64,000 bases of DNA from an uncultured Flavobacteriales bacterium (GTDB lineage Bacteria; Bacteroidota; Bacteroidia; Flavobacteriales_D; Crocinitomicaceae): the NCBI GenBank assembly GCA_903935095.1, contig CAIZQH010000003.1, forward strand, positions 186,001 to 250,000, read 5' to 3'. The position numbers and the translations under genes are program-made. The notes beneath the pieces were generated by a model that was not told where the DNA came from, ran no database searches, and worked only from the letters and a program-made list of their open reading frames with translations. The number at the start of each line of letters is the position of its first letter. Positions within the stretch are counted from its first letter, which is position 1. Below are positions 8,127 to 16,936 of the stretch, one piece after another.

Positions 8127-9544
8127 TAGTTCAGAATCGCTTTTTTCTGGTAACCGAATAATTCAAAAAATTTAATGGCTTGCACTACCTCATAGGGAAC
8201 ATCATCTTCCCAACTTACTCCTCCAGATTTGATTTTACTCAATACATCATCCGATAGAATGTGCAAAAGGCGTTCGTTGTATTCTGGAATGGCAGCAATT
8301 TTATCATTTGCTTGCATGTAGGCGAGAAGTCCGATTAAATTCTCGGGCAACTTGATATTGTTCAATCCATATAGGTCACCTGTATCCACATTAATAGCCG
8401 GATAAACATACAGTTTCACATTGTGTCCAAATCCTCGACCAAATGCTTCCAACAATCCGCCCGGCAAATTATCGTAGTATTTCTCATCGAAAATAATGTG
8501 CAAATTATATACTCCCATGATGACTCCAACGAGATTTCCTTTCGCAATGGCCGATAAGTATTCCAACATTTTGTAATGTTTCAAGTAATTGGAAACCATA
8601 ACAGTATATCCCAACGAACCTAATAATTCAGCGCGATCCAAAAAGTCCTTGTCGGAAATTTTCCCATCTGCTGTTAAATCTTTCAATGTCAACTCGAACA
8701 CGACCTCCAAATTCTCTTCTTTGACTCTGTTTTCTTTTAAAAATTCTTTCCGCGCTTTCTCAATCATATCGATGTGCACTTTCGTTACTGGACGAAAACG
8801 TCCACGCATCAATAGAATGTTCTTTTTGTATAAAGCAGTAGATGGTTGCATGACATTTTTTGCCAAGTCAAACATCGTAGCGTTGGTAATTCCACGTCGA
8901 ACTAAATTCAACGCAATAATTCGGTTGTCCATTTCCTCAAAGTCGGGCCCTGAAATCCGTAACATGTCAATCTCCATTCGATCTCTTGGCAAACGGTGAA
9001 CAATTCCATTGATGAATTCATCGATGTCTGTGGACTGAAAATAACAAGCATAGATTAAATTAACTCCGAGAATCCCTAAAGCCTCTTGTTGTGCTTTGTG
9101 GCTATTGTCGTGCATTTTAATGTGCAGTACGACGTTGTTTGGCTTTTTGTCTATTCCCAACTGAAAACGCATACCTACCCAACCTTGGCCTTGATTTGTT
9201 TTATGGTAATTTAGTGATTCTACCGTATTGCAAAAAGCAAAGAATCGAGACTCTCTATTTTTGATTGGTAAAATGTCTTGAAGGTGTAAAAACTCCGTTT
9301 CCAACATGGTTGTTAAGCGCTCTTCACACACGTAACGAATGGTTTCTCCGTACATGGAGTCTGAAACTTTCATGTCATAGGCAGACTGCGTGAAGGCAAT
9401 GGTTCCCGAACTTCCTCCTGCCTTGAAAAAGTTGGCAGCGACTTCTTGACCAGCACCAATCTCCGCAAAACAACCATAAATGTCCGGTGTTAAGTTGATT
9501 TTCAACGCTTTCTCTTCTGTTGTTAGTCTCGTGTTCTCTGCCAT
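8126..9544 (-). CDS. conserved protein of unknown function, 472 aa
   Basis: I recognise this as a widespread family of uncertain role. The N-terminus carries CFAEIGAGQEVAANFFKAGGSSGT followed by a conserved SAYDM segment, and the middle has a GRFRPVTKVHIDM motif. Relatives are variously labelled as nucleotide adenylyltransferase or even TonB-dependent receptor. The latter is impossible here: there is no signal peptide, plug or barrel. The GxFRP..xxH pattern weakly recalls nucleotidyltransferases, but the usual HxGH is absent. No membrane segments are visible, so it should be cytosolic. It is joined by one-base overlaps to the diheme peroxidase upstream and the WYL gene downstream. Confidence 0.6.
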   Translation of the reverse strand: MAENTRLTTEEKALKINLTPDIYGCFAEIGAGQEVAANFFKAGGSSGTIAFTQSAYDMKVSDSMYGETIRYVCEERLTTMLETEFLHLQDILPIKNRESRFFAFCNTVESLNYHKTNQGQGWVGMRFQLGIDKKPNNVVLHIKMHDNSHKAQQEALGILGVNLIYACYFQSTDIDEFINGIVHRLPRDRMEIDMLRISGPDFEEMDNRIIALNLVRRGITNATMFDLAKNVMQPSTALYKKNILLMRGRFRPVTKVHIDMIEKARKEFLKENRVKEENLEVVFELTLKDLTADGKISDKDFLDRAELLGSLGYTVMVSNYLKHYKMLEYLSAIAKGNLVGVIMGVYNLHIIFDEKYYDNLPGGLLEAFGRGFGHNVKLYVYPAINVDTGDLYGLNNIKLPENLIGLLAYMQANDKIAAIPEYNERLLHILSDDVLSKIKSGGVSWEDDVPYEVVQAIKFFELFGYQKKAILN

Positions 9545-10614
9545 TAATTCGGGTCTTTAAAGGATGGATTATTGATGAAATTGTAGTCGCTAAGCGTGAG
9601 TAAAAATCTCTTCAACAAGTATTTTTCTTGGGCGTCCAATTGGACACCTCCTTGATTGGCGAATTCGATGAGTGGATCTATTGTTGGACTCATATGGACA
9701 CCACTTGAGTAGTGTTCAATAACATCATCTAGTGTAGCGAATCTTCCATCATGCATGTATGGCGCCGTAAAAGCGATATTTCTCAATGTTGTCACCTTAA
9801 ATTTCCCATTATCCTCAGGATTTTGAGTAATTCCTCCTCTTCCTAAATCACTAAACGTTGCATCAAGTCCGTTGTTACTAAATTTTTTGACACGCATCAA
9901 CGGTCCATTGTGACAATGAAAACAATCGGCGCCATTTAAACTTTTGAAAAGGTCATAACCAGCCCATTCATCCAAGTCTATATTCGATAGCAGCGCTTGC
10001 TCAGAAGAATTCAAGGCCAAATTGTTCTCGAATTTGTACATGACATCAAATTTTGATTCACTCGAAATCATGGTGCGAATAAATTGTGCAATTGCCTTTG
10101 CTGCTTTCACTGAATCTACTCCTTCTTCACCAAAAGCTTTAAAAAAGCGATTGCGGTATTTGACATCGGCGTTTAGTTTGTGAATCGCATCTTTCCACGA
10201 TTGATGCATTTCGATTGGATTGACAACAGGTTCGATGATCTGTGACTCTAACGTCGTTTTACGTCCATCCCAAAAAAAGTAATTTTCCCAACCTAGGTTA
10301 ATTAAAGCCATCGATTGACGATTGCCGAATACTCCATCAATTCCAACAGAAAATTGATTCGCGTCTGAAAAGGAATTTTGCGGCATGTGACAGGTCGCAC
10401 AACTCATCGAATTATCGCCGCTTAGTTGTTTTTCGTAAAAAAGATAGCGTCCAAGTTCAACTCCTTCTACGGTCATGGGATTGTCCGAAGGAATCAACAT
10501 GTCCGGAAAATGAGCGGGTATTTGTAACCGATAAGGTGTGGGATTATAGTCTGCTTTGTCTTTTCGACAAGCAACAAAAAGCAACAAAAAGGAAAACACC
10601 ACAATGAGTTTCAT
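9544..10614 (-). CDS. MbnH-like diheme cytochrome c peroxidase lipoprotein
   Basis: The 356-aa protein has a lipoprotein signal (FLLLFVACRK, Cys16) and two c-type heme sites, CATCH at 72-76 and CFHCH at 231-235. It belongs to the CcpA/MauG superfamily; FFWDGR near 113-118 and NPIEMH near 132-137 are family landmarks, as is YMHDGRF in the C-terminal half. Its immediate upstream partner is an MbnP-type protein, coupled by a one-base overlap. That pairing points to MbnH, which oxidises a Trp of MbnP, rather than to a plain H2O2-detoxifying peroxidase. It is likely anchored in the periplasm. Substrate choice is inferred from the pairing. Confidence 0.8.
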   Translation of the reverse strand: MKLIVVFSFLLLFVACRKDKADYNPTPYRLQIPAHFPDMLIPSDNPMTVEGVELGRYLFYEKQLSGDNSMSCATCHMPQNSFSDANQFSVGIDGVFGNRQSMALINLGWENYFFWDGRKTTLESQIIEPVVNPIEMHQSWKDAIHKLNADVKYRNRFFKAFGEEGVDSVKAAKAIAQFIRTMISSESKFDVMYKFENNLALNSSEQALLSNIDLDEWAGYDLFKSLNGADCFHCHNGPLMRVKKFSNNGLDATFSDLGRGGITQNPEDNGKFKVTTLRNIAFTAPYMHDGRFATLDDVIEHYSSGVHMSPTIDPLIEFANQGGVQLDAQEKYLLKRFLLTLSDYNFINNPSFKDPN

Positions 10615-11360
10615 TAGTTTGTCGTTAATGCATTTTTGAAATTTTGAATCACCTTTTGAGTTAAGTTCTCTTGTCCCGCAGCAGTATGCGTTAAATGCTC
10701 ATTTTTTAAATTTATTGGACTCAGTGGATTAGCTAAAAAAGCAGCTAAATCTAACTTCAAAGGCAATTCCCAAACCTTATTTCCTTTATCTATCCATGTA
10801 ACGTCAGTGAAATCAAATGATTGTAAGTAGGGGTCTGTTCCAACATGAAAACTAAAGCTCAAATCTAAATTATTTGTAGCGTCAATAATGGTATCTACTT
10901 TTCCTTCAATATTCATAAAGATATAGCCAGGATTCCAACCCCAATGCATGGGCCCAGCGTTACTAATGTTTAATGGGCTTTCATTGGGAAAGGCAGAAGG
11001 ATCGAGGTGATTTAAACTTGTGTCTACACCAATTTTTCCTGTAAGACTCGAATAATTTACGTGATTCCCAACCTTGGATACCAATAAAGCTCCTGTTTCA
11101 CGGTAGTTAAACAATGCTGCTTCGATCAGTTGATTTGTTCCATTCCCCAATAGGGTAAAATAACAATTCAACTCGGTGAACTTCACTTTGTAGCCTTCAT
11201 CTGTTGTATATACAGAATCCATGTAAAAAGATTCAGAGCCATAAGTTGGATTTATGGTGACTTTAATCGTTTCAGAAATAGGATCATTTGGCTTTGGATC
11301 CTTTGGGTCACAGCTCCAAAGTATTGGCAACAAGGCAAGAAGCATCAGTAATTTCTTCAT
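10614..11360 (-). CDS. MbnP-like copper-binding lipoprotein
   Basis: The 248-aa protein has a lipoprotein signal ending LPILWSC (Cys17). A beta-rich domain follows, with TIKVTINPTYGSESF near 31-45 and the hallmark MHWGWNPGYIFMNIEG at 138-153. The closely spaced Trp residues beside a GY in that motif are typical of MbnP, in which a Trp is converted to kynurenine by the partner peroxidase MbnH to make a copper site. The partner gene follows directly. No methanobactin peptide or biosynthesis genes are visible, so this is the methanobactin-free version of the pair, possibly for periplasmic copper handling. The ATG lies 4 nt after a perfect -7 box. Confidence 0.78.
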   Translation of the reverse strand: MKKLLMLLALLPILWSCDPKDPKPNDPISETIKVTINPTYGSESFYMDSVYTTDEGYKVKFTELNCYFTLLGNGTNQLIEAALFNYRETGALLVSKVGNHVNYSSLTGKIGVDTSLNHLDPSAFPNESPLNISNAGPMHWGWNPGYIFMNIEGKVDTIIDATNNLDLSFSFHVGTDPYLQSFDFTDVTWIDKGNKVWELPLKLDLAAFLANPLSPINLKNEHLTHTAAGQENLTQKVIQNFKNALTTN

Positions 11361-11364
11361 GTAA

Positions 11365-11372
11365 CAAAATTA
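11365..11372 (-). promoter_or_regulatory. -7 promoter box for the MbnP operon
   Basis: The minus strand reads TAATTTTG (perfect TAnnTTTG), then TTAC, then the ATG of the MbnP gene. The start of transcription should fall at or next to the A of the start codon, so the mRNA is probably leaderless. Confidence 0.55.
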
Positions 11373-11452
11373 ACCCAAAACAATCAAATTTTGTTGTTAA
11401 TTTTAAAAAATCCTCACAACGGTCCTTTTAAAAATAAATCATAATTTAATTC

Positions 11453-14400
11453 ATGCAGAAAATTGATCGAAATATCCATCCTCTCAGTGTTTTAAGTGCT
11501 TCTGCTGGATCTGGAAAAACGCATCAATTGGTATTGGAATACCTGAGTATTTTACTCATGGATGCTCAATTTAAGCGTAAATACAAAAGCATTGTCGCCA
11601 TGACCTTTACGAACAAGGCGGCGAGTGAAATGAAAGAACGAATTCTATCGACCTTGTTTGGTATTGCGCACGAGGATCCTGAGAATTCGAAAGCAGCAAA
11701 CATAAAAAAAGAGTTAGAAATCCAAACGGGACTTTCAAGCGCTGAGTTGGTGCGAAGAAGTAAGTTGGCCTTGGAGGGAATCTTGCATGCATATGAAGAT
11801 TTTCACGTTTCGACGATTGATAAATTCAATTTGCGGCTCATCCGTTCCTTTTCCCGAGATTTAGATTTACCGGCAGATTTTGAGGTGATTTTAAATGAAA
11901 AGCAAGTCATCGAAGATGTGGTTGATTTATTGATGAATCAACTAGGCGCTCCAGGTGCAGAAGACCTTTCAGAATGGATGTATCAATACGCTAAGGCAAA
12001 CTTAGAAGATGGAAATAGTTGGAATTTCCGCAGGCAATTGATCGAGTTTTCCGGAATGTTAAGCCAGGAAAAGAACACGGAAAAAATCCAACATTTATTG
12101 CAGCTAGAACTCACAAAGGGAAATTATACACGTTTATTTGAGGACCGAAATCAAATTCTATCATCGCTATTAATCGAAGCGAAAAAGGTGCACGATGCAT
12201 TTTTTCAGTTGGGCTTAACGGCGGAAAATGTGCCTTATAAAGGACAAACAATAGGGAATTTCGCCAAGTTAAATGTTCAAAATGAATTTCCGAAAATCAA
12301 TTCAAATGATGATGGATTATTTTCGGAATCGTTCCTCAAATTAATGGAGGATGGTTCAAAACTGGACATTCCATTATCCTTAAAACAGAATGTTGTTCAG
12401 TTGAATGAACGCTACATGAAGGATCTAGCTTCGTACAATTTGATTGAACTTTACCGAAAGAATTTCTTTAACATGGCGCTGTTGCAACATGTCGGAAATC
12501 AATTGAAAAACATGATGAATGAAGAGCAATTGATCCGAATTTCTGAATTTAATAAGTTAATTAGTAAGCTCGTAAAGGATGAGGAAGCTCCCTATATTTA
12601 TGAACGATTAGGTGTCCGATTTGAACATTTTCTGTTGGATGAATTCCAAGATACTTCTCGTCTTCAATGGTTGAATTTAATTCCGTTGATGCTGGAGTCC
12701 TTAGCGCATAACCGATGGAATTTAATCGTTGGAGATGCCAAACAATCCATTTATCGGTTCAACAACGGATTGGCAGAACAATTCGTGAGTTTACCATCGA
12801 TTTACAATCCTGAAAATGATCCGCTCATTGCGGACAAAAGCCAAAAATTTGCTCGAAACGGGTTGAAAAGAGACTTGCATTCAAATTATCGTTCGGCGAA
12901 AGAAATTGTTCAGTTTAACAATGAGCTTTTTGAAGGATTAGCCAAAAAGTTACCAGCCTCCATGGCGCATTTTTACCAAGGACTAAAACAGGATGCTGAG
13001 AAAACCAAAAATGGGTATATTCATATTGAATCCATCAAGCATTCTTTGAGCTTTGAAGAGCGATTAGAGAAAGTCATTGGCTTTGTGGAGGAAAGTGTCC
13101 AGGCTGGATTTGAACTGGGGGACATCTGTATTTTAACGGAGACAAATAAACTTGGCAATGAACTGGCAATTGGACTGACAGAACGAAAGATTCAAGTGGT
13201 TTCACAAGATTCGCTTTTAGTCTCGAAGGATGCGCAAGTTCAACTGATTCTTTCGTATTTGAGAAGACGCGCCTCTCCTAAAAAAACTACCGAGTCGAAA
13301 CGATTTGCGGAATTGTATTTTAGGATAAAAGGCAACTACACGACTGCGGATTACCTCTCGTATTTCGAAGTGATTCAAAAAGATGGGAAGCCCATTCGGA
13401 TTTTTAACGATACACGGTTTTTAATGGAGCACTTTGGAGGAACATCTTCTTTCTTTACGACGTACGAAAGTGTCTATGACTTGGTTCAAAAATTTATGCT
13501 GATGATGGATTGGCAAGAAACGAAAGAGCCGTACTTGCATCATTTTATGGATGTCATTTATGGCTTCCAACTTGCGCGCCAAACTGATATCCATCATTTC
13601 ATCGAGTATTTTGAGGCACAAAAAGATAAGATTGCGTTACAGATGCCTGATACACAATCAGCGCTTAAAATCATGACCATTCACAAATCAAAAGGACTAG
13701 AGTTTCCAGTCGTGATTATTCCTAATATGGATTTTAATATTTCGATGAACTCGAAGGCCAAATACTTGATGGAAATACGTGATAAAATGCTATATGCCTT
13801 TCCGGGTAAAAACCAACAAATTCCGGAATTAGTCCAATTCGCGAACGAGGAAAATAATTTGATTCTTTTGGATAAAATGAATCTTTTCTATGTCGGTATG
13901 ACGAGACCTGAACTTAGGTTATATGCCATCAATGATTTTGAAAAAGTGAAGTTTGGCGCAATGATTCACGATCAATTAGAGGCGATGAATCTAGGGATGA
14001 GTGAAGAGGGATTGTTGCAAATTGGCAAGACCAAAGTCGTTGTGAAACCGAAAAGCGAAGTCAATAATTTGTATGTACCTATTGATTTTAGTCAGCGCTT
14101 GTGGTATCCGGATATCGTATTTAGGAAAGTCTTTCAAGAAGAATCTGAGGTGCAGATGGATGAACAACGTTTTGGAAATGATTTTCACTTGTTGATGTCC
14201 CTATGTCAAACTGCGCAAGATACAGATGCAGTTCTCGTTTCTTTGCTAAAGAACGGACAAATTGAACAAAAAAACGAAACGCGATTACGTGAATGCGCCA
14301 ATGCTTTTTGGCAGAAAATGGAAGAAGGGAATTACCTATTAAACATCGAAAAATCGTTTAATGAACAAGTGGTGCTTGCCGGAGAAAATGACATAAAGAA

Positions 14401-14581
14401 ACCGGATAAAGTTTTGGTAAAAACGAACGAAGTACTTGTCATTGACTTTAAAACGGGTAAAATCAATCAGAAACATATGGAACAAATTGTTGCATATGGC
14501 AAATTACTCGAACACATCTTTAAAAAACCGGTGAGATGTCTACTGTATTATTCAGCATTAAACCAATTGACTGAACTTTGA
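11453..14581 (+). CDS. UvrD/RecB-family helicase with PD-(D/E)XK nuclease domain
   Basis: This 1042-aa protein is an SF1A helicase of the RecB/AddA type, acting in double-strand-break end processing. Visible motifs in order are Walker A SASAGSGKTHQL (15-26), MTFTNKAASEMKER (motif Ia), LLDEFQDTSRLQW near 397 (motif II), GDAKQSIYRFNNG (motif III), MTIHKSKGLEFPVV (motif V) and FYVGMTRPELRLY (motif VI). The C-terminus carries KPDKVLVK...VIDFKTGK, the nuclease Asp and DxK. The plan matches AddA-like proteins of Bacteroidota; an AddB partner is not in the window. The 3' end overlaps the convergent gene by 24 bases. There is no AddA-specific proof, so no symbol is given. Confidence 0.88.
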   Translation: MQKIDRNIHPLSVLSASAGSGKTHQLVLEYLSILLMDAQFKRKYKSIVAMTFTNKAASEMKERILSTLFGIAHEDPENSKAANIKKELEIQTGLSSAELVRRSKLALEGILHAYEDFHVSTIDKFNLRLIRSFSRDLDLPADFEVILNEKQVIEDVVDLLMNQLGAPGAEDLSEWMYQYAKANLEDGNSWNFRRQLIEFSGMLSQEKNTEKIQHLLQLELTKGNYTRLFEDRNQILSSLLIEAKKVHDAFFQLGLTAENVPYKGQTIGNFAKLNVQNEFPKINSNDDGLFSESFLKLMEDGSKLDIPLSLKQNVVQLNERYMKDLASYNLIELYRKNFFNMALLQHVGNQLKNMMNEEQLIRISEFNKLISKLVKDEEAPYIYERLGVRFEHFLLDEFQDTSRLQWLNLIPLMLESLAHNRWNLIVGDAKQSIYRFNNGLAEQFVSLPSIYNPENDPLIADKSQKFARNGLKRDLHSNYRSAKEIVQFNNELFEGLAKKLPASMAHFYQGLKQDAEKTKNGYIHIESIKHSLSFEERLEKVIGFVEESVQAGFELGDICILTETNKLGNELAIGLTERKIQVVSQDSLLVSKDAQVQLILSYLRRRASPKKTTESKRFAELYFRIKGNYTTADYLSYFEVIQKDGKPIRIFNDTRFLMEHFGGTSSFFTTYESVYDLVQKFMLMMDWQETKEPYLHHFMDVIYGFQLARQTDIHHFIEYFEAQKDKIALQMPDTQSALKIMTIHKSKGLEFPVVIIPNMDFNISMNSKAKYLMEIRDKMLYAFPGKNQQIPELVQFANEENNLILLDKMNLFYVGMTRPELRLYAINDFEKVKFGAMIHDQLEAMNLGMSEEGLLQIGKTKVVVKPKSEVNNLYVPIDFSQRLWYPDIVFRKVFQEESEVQMDEQRFGNDFHLLMSLCQTAQDTDAVLVSLLKNGQIEQKNETRLRECANAFWQKMEEGNYLLNIEKSFNEQVVLAGENDIKKPDKVLVKTNEVLVIDFKTGKINQKHMEQIVAYGKLLEHIFKKPVRCLLYYSALNQLTEL

Positions 14582-15256
14582 GGCAGAAAGTTCACGTGCC
14601 ATTTTTAAGAAGGTGTAAATCAAAGGATGAGGTAAGTCTCTGGTAGACGAGATTTGTGGACAAAAACTGCAAGCCATAAAAAAGGGATGATTTTTTAAGG
14701 TAACAATCTCTGGATCATCAAATTGATTTGTTGCTTCAATGTCAATCAAATAACCATCTAATTGATCTGTAAGTTGGGGGTATAAACTGAAACGTGAGGA
14801 ACTAAGCTCCGTATGATTACAGTTTTCATATAATTTTTGTACGTCCTTCGTCTTTGGATAAATGGTCACACGCTCAAATTGATTCCCTTCGATGAGGTTG
14901 TCTGATATCAATTTTTCACCGTAGGGATTTAATTGATGGGTGGAAATGAGGTACTCGAAAAAGTACTTATATCCTTCCCCCGTTAAAAACACAGGGACAT
15001 TTGATTCCAAAACTAATTTGTAAACACCATTCAAAAAGAAATAATTGAGGAAAGGACCTGGTGCAATCCAGATACCGTCAAATTGCTCAAAATAAACACG
15101 TTTGTGTTGAATCGCTTCGTTGATTTTAATCCAATAATAGTTGACTTCTGTTTCCAGAAAATCAGATGCATGATCCAAAGATAAATTGGTCGCGTGATGT
15201 GCGTTGTAGGTGAAGTTGTAATCGCCAATAATAGCTATTTTGAGAACTTCACTCAT
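14558..15256 (-). CDS. CTP synthase C-terminal region-related protein, catalytic Cys missing
   Basis: The 232-aa protein resembles the glutamine-amidotransferase half of CTP synthase without the synthetase half. It starts KIAIIGDYNFTYNAHHAT, continues DGIWIAPGPF near 80-89, and ends SFCPQISSTRDLPHPLIYTFLK, the counterpart of the FHPE...PLFxxFI tail of PyrG. Where class I amidotransferases have the nucleophile (TCGG or GICLG) it reads FLTGEGYK, and the catalytic His position reads Cys (SFCPQ). It is therefore probably not a glutaminase. Relatives are named CTP synthase C-terminal region-related (seleno)proteins. The role is unknown; a binding or regulatory pseudoenzyme is likely. It is convergent with the helicase gene. 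Confidence 0.7.
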   Translation of the reverse strand: MSEVLKIAIIGDYNFTYNAHHATNLSLDHASDFLETEVNYYWIKINEAIQHKRVYFEQFDGIWIAPGPFLNYFFLNGVYKLVLESNVPVFLTGEGYKYFFEYLISTHQLNPYGEKLISDNLIEGNQFERVTIYPKTKDVQKLYENCNHTELSSSRFSLYPQLTDQLDGYLIDIEATNQFDDPEIVTLKNHPFFMACSFCPQISSTRDLPHPLIYTFLKMARELSASKFSQLV

Positions 15257-15264
15257 GGGGAAAA

Positions 15265-15915
15265 CTACCTTTTAAACCAAGCGCGATACTTGGCATTGGT
15301 GATGTCTAAAGAAGAGGCAACTGTTGTTTGAGGGTCGACATACCAAACTTTACAAGAGAACGTTGCTTCAAACATTGAATAGTCTCCGGTTCCATCAGAA
15401 GCTTGTTTCAATATCGTGAAATTGGCAACTTGACCTGGATCAGTTTCTCTAGAGTACCAAACTTTTCCGGTGTTATCTGTGTAAGTTACTTGAACGCCAT
15501 CAATACTTTGTGCAACCATGGTTGCTTTATCTTTGAATAAAATTGGTATTCCAGAATTTGTCATTGCCCAGTCGTTAAACATGCTTAACGTAGGCTCCGT
15601 ATTCGCAGAAGCATCGTAATCAAGTGTTCCAAACATCAAACTCAAAGATTGAGCATTTTGATTTGAGAAAATCGTGGATGTATAGATAACTTTCGAAAGA
15701 GCCGGTGAAGCAACTACGACAGCAGTATCCTCCGTTACTGCTTTATATCCGTTCACATTTTGAGTTAATTCAAATTGTGTTCCATTCACATATCCAATTA
15801 AACTTGCGTTTAAATCTACTTTATTCGTTGGTGGCGGAATGACTTCGTGCTCAATACATGCACTGAATAAAGATACAAGAGCGAATCCAATAATAGCGAA
15901 CTTGAATGTTTTCAT
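15265..15915 (-). CDS. lipoprotein of unknown function
   Basis: The 216-aa product has a signal ending LVSLFSAC (lipobox Cys20) and then a Pro-rich linker (IPPPTN). The remaining 180 residues are rich in Thr, Ser, Asn and aromatic residues with alternating hydrophobicity, which suggests a beta-sandwich. I recognise no family. Segments such as VNGTQFELTQNVNGY and FSCKVWYVDPQTT recur in style, not in sequence, among Bacteroidota surface lipoproteins. It lies 8 bases upstream of the CTP-synthase-related gene in the same direction, so they are probably co-transcribed. Confidence 0.6.
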   Translation of the reverse strand: MKTFKFAIIGFALVSLFSACIEHEVIPPPTNKVDLNASLIGYVNGTQFELTQNVNGYKAVTEDTAVVVASPALSKVIYTSTIFSNQNAQSLSLMFGTLDYDASANTEPTLSMFNDWAMTNSGIPILFKDKATMVAQSIDGVQVTYTDNTGKVWYSRETDPGQVANFTILKQASDGTGDYSMFEATFSCKVWYVDPQTTVASSLDITNAKYRAWFKR

Positions 15916-16002
15916 AGTTGACGGTAGTTAAGGCAATTAATAATCAAATTTATGTTTATAAACGGAGAAAAGCAAAAAAAGATGCCCTCACCTTGGTTTT
16001 TT

Positions 16003-16473
16003 TTAGATTCTTGTAAAATGCGCCGTGTATTTCAGGAAATAGGATTCATCACAGGCCTCACTTCCTTTTCGGATCAAATCAAAAACTTCATCCGCTTTTT
16101 GCTTTACGAGCGACTTTTCCCCAATGTAAAAGGAAAGTTGATCGAAATGTTCTACGAGTGCTTGCTGTAACATATGTTCATCTTGAAGTGGTAAGTGATC
16201 GGATCGCTTAATGTGGTAAGCCTTTAGCGGATTATTTCGGACATCAAAAAACGAGACCATAGAGTCGCTGAAATGCACAAGATACGCTAACTGACTATAT
16301 ACTTTTTCCAACACAAGATCGCTGAATAAGGCAATAAACTCCTCCGCTTTTTCTGGTTCTGTCTCTACTAATATGCGCCATTCTTCGTCGTACTGTTCAG
16401 AGATAATTAAGAATTGCTTAAATTCTGTTTCTAATGAAAACAATTCCTCCGTAGTTAAACGTCTAAAGCGCAT
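16003..16473 (-). CDS. DUF6495 family protein
   Basis: The 156-aa protein begins MRFRRLTTEEL and is followed by an EFKQFLIISEQ.D.EWR segment and then by AEEFIALFSDLVLEKV. That order (short basic start, helix with a W, then FSDLVxExV) is the pattern I know from DUF6495 proteins, a Bacteroidota family of unknown role. It is helical, acidic and without signal or membrane segments. I chose the ATG at 16473 rather than a TTG three codons upstream; it starts one base after the gldH stop. It is the last gene of the radA-to-gldH run. Confidence 0.65.
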   Translation of the reverse strand: MRFRRLTTEELFSLETEFKQFLIISEQYDEEWRILVETEPEKAEEFIALFSDLVLEKVYSQLAYLVHFSDSMVSFFDVRNNPLKAYHIKRSDHLPLQDEHMLQQALVEHFDQLSFYIGEKSLVKQKADEVFDLIRKGSEACDESYFLKYTAHFTRI

Positions 16474-16474
16474 C

Positions 16475-16936
16475 TTATTCAATTGCCCGTTTTACTTCCA
16501 TCGAAATATCCAAAACTTCGTCGACTGTTTTTTGAGTGATCGCTTGCTCAAAAGTAAAGGTATACAATCCTTTGTAGGGAACTTTTCGTCTTTTGAATAT
16601 CAACTCATGCTCAACTACTGTCCCTGTTTTCTTCCCAATCCAATTTCCATCTGGATAGGTTGTTTTAATCTCGTAGGGCTCTCTCACTTCTTGTCCGTGA
16701 GGTGGTTTAGTATTTAAAAAGACCCAAAGATTGTTGTATGCATAATCGGTAGTGGTTCGAAGGGTAACGACGAAATCGTAAAGAATGCTGGTGTCTTGAA
16801 TATCTACTTTGAAAACAGGCTTCACTTCCTGCTTCCAAATTTGATTTGAAAATGAATATGATTTCGTGTAAAAAGAATCCTCTTTACAGGAAAAAAGAAG
16901 CAAACATAACACCAAAAATAAACTAGCTCTGTGCAT
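16475..16936 (-). CDS. gldH: gliding motility lipoprotein GldH
   Basis: GldH is an essential lipoprotein of the flavobacterial gliding and type IX secretion system. This 153-aa product starts MHRASLFLVLCLLLFSCKED, a lipoprotein signal with the lipobox Cys at residue 17. NNLWVFLNTKPP and YPDGNWIGKKTGTV follow, the conserved core of GldH (a paired-strand segment then a G-W-[IL]-G turn). The ATG at 16936 directly precedes the signal peptide; the longer frame upstream adds 19 residues without sense. It overlaps the PSP1 gene by 14 bases, an arrangement common in this phylum. Confidence 0.85.
   Translation of the reverse strand: MHRASLFLVLCLLLFSCKEDSFYTKSYSFSNQIWKQEVKPVFKVDIQDTSILYDFVVTLRTTTDYAYNNLWVFLNTKPPHGQEVREPYEIKTTYPDGNWIGKKTGTVVEHELIFKRRKVPYKGLYTFTFEQAITQKTVDEVLDISMEVKRAIE

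Noticed and set aside
16373-16717. 114-codon plus-strand frame across gldH and the DUF6495 gene
   Set aside because: It is antisense to two supported genes that overlap or abut, and has no motif of its own.
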